DNA from: Phocaeicola salanitronis DSM 18170
GTDB taxonomy: Bacteria; Bacteroidota; Bacteroidia; Bacteroidales; Bacteroidaceae
DNA length: 64,000 nucleotides
NCBI RefSeq assembly: GCF_000190575.1
Contig: NC_015164.1
Span: 3,018,501 to 3,082,500, forward strand
Reading direction: 5' to 3'
Shown: positions 60,267 to 64,000 of the stretch, piece by piece
Numbering within the stretch: the first letter of the stretch is position 1
Layout: the number at the start of each line of letters is the position of its first letter
Translations under genes and position numbers: made by a program
Notes under the pieces: model-generated
The model's input: only the letters and a program-made list of their open reading frames with translations
What the model was told of the DNA's origin: nothing
Database searches by the model: none

Positions 60267-61421
60267 ATGATGGATTCTACATATTTGTTCTTGCAAAATT
60301 ATTGGTGGTTCTTGGTTTCCTTATTAGGCGCTTTACTGGTATTCCTGCTCTTTGTGCAAGGAGGAAATTCATTGTTGTTCCGTTTAGGCAGAACAGACGA
60401 AGAACGTACCTTATTGGTTAATTCTACGGGGCGTAAATGGGAGTTTACCTTTACGACGTTAGTTACTTTTGGAGGAGCATTTTTCGCTTCTTTCCCCTTG
60501 TTTTATAGTACGAGTTTTGGAGGGGCATATTGGTTATGGATGATTATTTTGTTCAGTTTTGTATTGCAGGCTGTGTCTTATGAGTTCCAATCTAAACTTG
60601 GCAATCTTTTGGGAAAGCGTGTATATCAATATTTTTTGGTCATTAACGGTGTCTTGGGACCGGTTTTGTTAGGTGCGGCGGTGGCTACATTCTTTAATGG
60701 TTCAAATTTTATTGTGGACAAAGCGAACATGTCCGAGGGGATAATGCCGGTTATCAGCCGTTGGGCAAACGGATGGCATGGGCTGGATGCGTTTGCTGAC
60801 CCGTGGAATATCATGTTAGGGCTGGCGGTTTTCTTCTTGGCACGCTTGTTGGGAAATTTGTATTTCATCAATAATATTCGGAACGAAGGGCTTGTTGCTC
60901 GTTGCAGGCGTCAATTGATAACGGATGCGGTGCCTTTCCTGATTTTCTTTTTGGCATTCGTCATACGTACGTTGCTGAAAGATGGGTATGCGGTCAATCC
61001 GGATACGCAAATTATTGTGATGGAACCGTTTAAGTATTTTCACAATTTGGTGGAAATGCCTTTATTGCTGGTATTGTTCTTGGTAGGAGTCGCCTGCGTT
61101 TTGTTTGGACTGGTGAAAAGTATTATTTCTTCTGTTTATACAAAAGGCATTTGGTTTGCAGGTGTAGGGACGGTATTGACCGTGTTGGTTTTGTTGCTGA
61201 TGGTAGGGTATAACCATACGGCTTATTATCCTTCTACGTCCGATTTGCAAAGTTCATTGACCTTAGCGAATAGCTGTTCCAGTCAGTTTACATTGAAAAC
61301 GATGGCTTATGTTTCTATCTTGGTGCCGTTTGTTTTAGCTTATATTATTTATGCATGGAGAGCAATCGACCGTAAGCCAATAACAACAGAGGAATTGGAA
61401 AAAGACGGACATGCTTATTGA
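60267..61421 (+). CDS. cydB: Cytochrome bd oxidase subunit II
   Basis: A 384-residue CydB with eight to nine hydrophobic helices. Typical segments are WWFLVSLLGALLVFLLFVQGG, TTLVTFGGAFFASFPLFYST, SYEFQSKLG and, in the C-terminal half, YNHTAYYPS. ATG at 60267 (or the adjacent 60270) is preferred over an upstream TTG. Begins 34 bp after cydA; a terminator follows. Confidence 0.93.
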   Translation: MMDSTYLFLQNYWWFLVSLLGALLVFLLFVQGGNSLLFRLGRTDEERTLLVNSTGRKWEFTFTTLVTFGGAFFASFPLFYSTSFGGAYWLWMIILFSFVLQAVSYEFQSKLGNLLGKRVYQYFLVINGVLGPVLLGAAVATFFNGSNFIVDKANMSEGIMPVISRWANGWHGLDAFADPWNIMLGLAVFFLARLLGNLYFINNIRNEGLVARCRRQLITDAVPFLIFFLAFVIRTLLKDGYAVNPDTQIIVMEPFKYFHNLVEMPLLLVLFLVGVACVLFGLVKSIISSVYTKGIWFAGVGTVLTVLVLLLMVGYNHTAYYPSTSDLQSSLTLANSCSSQFTLKTMAYVSILVPFVLAYIIYAWRAIDRKPITTEELEKDGHAY

Positions 61422-61440
61422 TGCGTGAAATGTTTGTGGA

Positions 61441-61485
61441 AAAGGTCTGGGCGGTTGAGGTTAAAATCGTTCAGGCCTTTTTTAT
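61441..61485 (+). terminator. Terminator of the cyd operon
   Basis: AAAGGTCTG (61441-61449) pairs with CAGGCCTTT (61472-61480), one G-T wobble, followed by TTTTATA; 19 bp after the cydB stop. Confidence 0.7.
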
Positions 61486-61504
61486 AGGCATAATGAGTAC
61501 AGAG

Positions 61505-61702
61505 TAAGAAGCTGTTTTGAATTTCTCCAAAAAGTTTTTCTTGGCTTGATGTATCCGTTTTCGTGTGTGCTTTGGGCGATTTTTTGGTCCTTTCCGCTCC
61601 TGTTCTTCGTCAGATAGCCCGCTATCTTCCTCATCACAGAAGCGGAAATGCCTCAAAAACTCATCCCAAATCATCGCACGATAAATTCAAAACAGCTTCT
61701 TA
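61505..61702. mobile_element. MITE-like element, copy 2, with perfect 20-bp terminal inverted repeats
   Basis: TAAGAAGCTGTTTTGAATTT (61505-61524) is repeated exactly inverted at 61683-61702, giving an element of 198 bp. Its ends begin with TA, a possible target duplication. The interior shares a 27-base block (61608-61634) with the element at 4851-5030. It does not encode a transposase. Confidence 0.78.
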
Positions 61703-61808
61703 ACCCTGTGCATGAATAGCAAAAATACGAGTCAACCCATACTACGAATAAGACTTAAAGTAGTCAACCTTTTCTGCAAAGCTACACTCGTGCCTGGTTT
61801 AGTAATAC

Positions 61809-61868
61809 TGAAACTGTAGTTTTCATCCATTGAAACTTTAGTTTCAGCACATTGAAACTAAAGTTTCA
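61809..61868. repeat. Three phased TGAAACT-AGTTTCA palindromes, period 22 bp
   Basis: Units at 61809-61825, 61831-61846 (TGAAACTTTAGTTTCA) and 61853-61868 (TGAAACTAAAGTTTCA) start exactly 22 bp apart. The second and third are exact reverse complements of each other. A further half-unit (TGAAACTGTTTTC) begins at 61886. The layout copies the 23-bp cluster at 4241-4327 with a different sequence. Confidence 0.85.
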
Positions 61869-61889
61869 GTATATATAAACCATGGTGAA

Positions 61890-62170
61890 ACTGTTTTCCC
61901 TCCCGCGGTGCGGCAGGCTTTGGCTCCTTGCGGATGCATTCCCTTCACCCGCCTTGTGCGTTCTTCCTGCCCTTTTCTTCCCTCCCTGCCTTTTCCCCTT
62001 GACTGCCGTATGTTTTACAGCATACGGCCTTCCTCGCGCGCGCATATAATATATATAAGGAGTACGGGCATTCCTCCTTCCCGTTCCCGCCGCTTCTTTT
62101 TTAGCTTTTAATTCACTGTATATCATGCGCTTCTGCATTATTCATTGATTTTCCCGTCAAAAAAACTCCC
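61890..62170. other. Pyrimidine-rich rRNA upstream region
   Basis: No gene is seen. From about 61895 to 62005 the plus strand is strongly C/T-rich. A perfect 8-bp stem, GCCGTATG (62005-62012) with CATACGGC (62021-62028), follows, then an AT-run near 62045. It separates the palindrome cluster from the rRNA promoters. Confidence 0.5.
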
Positions 62171-62177
62171 TCATCGC

Positions 62178-62207
62178 TTGCAGGTCCGGAATAAAGCCGT
62201 ACCTTTG
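62178..62207 (+). promoter_or_regulatory. rRNA promoter P1
   Basis: TTG (62178-62180), 19 bases, TACCTTTG (62200-62207); start near 62214. Confidence 0.65.
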
Positions 62208-62281
62208 CACCCGCTTTCGGAAAGGAACTCCCTTGAACGCGAGACGGTCAGGAAGCCTCCTTGAAAAAAGTCCCGCAAAAA

Positions 62282-62313
62282 TTTGGCGGTTTGAAAAATC
62301 CGCCTTATCTTTG
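62282..62313 (+). promoter_or_regulatory. rRNA promoter P2
   Basis: TTTG (62282-62285), 20 bases, TATCTTTG (62306-62313); start near 62320, giving a 16S leader of about 165 nt. Two promoters in series are usual for rRNA operons. Confidence 0.7.
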
Positions 62314-62485
62314 CAAACGGTTTCCCTCTTTTGCGGGAGCCGCTGAAAACAGAAGCGTTCAATGAAATGTTTTGGATGAGACGAAGGAAAAGAAGCGGTG
62401 CTATTACCGCCTGTCCATCTTGATGGTTCCAGGCGGCAGATAGGATGGGTCCTGACAGAAGATAATTATAAGAAAAAGATATTCT

Positions 62486-64000
<1,515 letters not shown>

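Noticed and set aside
61866..62138. Minus-strand coding frame upstream of 16S rRNA
   Set aside because: Extreme purine bias from the pyrimidine-rich tract and no recognisable domain.

Overview
The window is from a Bacteroidales chromosome, most likely a Bacteroides/Phocaeicola-type gut species. Supporting evidence is a Bacteroidales-like 16S rRNA gene at the right edge, repeated TAnnTTTG (-7) promoter boxes (some with TTTG about 19-20 bp upstream), a hybrid two-component sensor, pectin-degrading enzymes, and a rhamnose operon in the kinase-isomerase-permease-aldolase-oxidoreductase order known from B. thetaiotaomicron. No species call is made.

Region by region. 1-4160: uronate/pectin genes, namely a partial 5-keto-4-deoxyuronate isomerase with a signal peptide, an orphan galactitol-type EIIC permease, and a divergent GH105-CE8 fusion. 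4161-13000: a thioesterase, a GH2 enzyme with an upstream hybrid two-component regulator, and a MscS-type channel. 13290-18453: a thioredoxin-like lipoprotein, then etfB-etfA-(MORN/TonB_C protein)-acyl-CoA dehydrogenase. 18657-22341: glycosyltransferase plus UPF0104 membrane protein, then an ECF sigma gene interrupted by an in-frame TGA, its small membrane partner and a divergent membrane protein. 22410-33288: GH28, mscL, a TonB-like protein with a DSLR-rich tail, and a four-gene pectin operon (PL1, PL1, PL10-esterase, CE12-CE8). 33621-39673: two tandem AAA-ATPase/nuclease paralogues, a decayed C39 peptide-export locus and an orphan membrane protein. 39693-48757: a GH140 apiosidase-like enzyme and the rhamnose operon with its AraC regulator. 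48796-58172: tilS, glf, then a LytTR/LytS pair behind a TolC-MacA-MacB efflux operon. 58476-61421: DUF4492-cydA-cydB. 61422-64000: repeats, tandem rRNA promoters and 16S rRNA.

Metabolically the window is coherent. Secreted lyases, esterases and hydrolases take apart homogalacturonan and rhamnogalacturonan; the isomerase processes unsaturated uronates; GH140 suggests attack on rhamnogalacturonan-II; and the rha genes convert released L-rhamnose to dihydroxyacetone phosphate and propanediol. No SusC/SusD pair is present here, so import of oligosaccharides must be encoded elsewhere.

The intergenic DNA is unusually rich in structured repeats: REP-like GGATTTGCAATCC arrays, ACACAGAG and GCAGATTAACGCGG hairpins, two MITE-like elements, two clusters of three phased palindromes, and a 4 x 41 bp tandem repeat. 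All four junctions of the rhamnose operon carry a hairpin or repeat.
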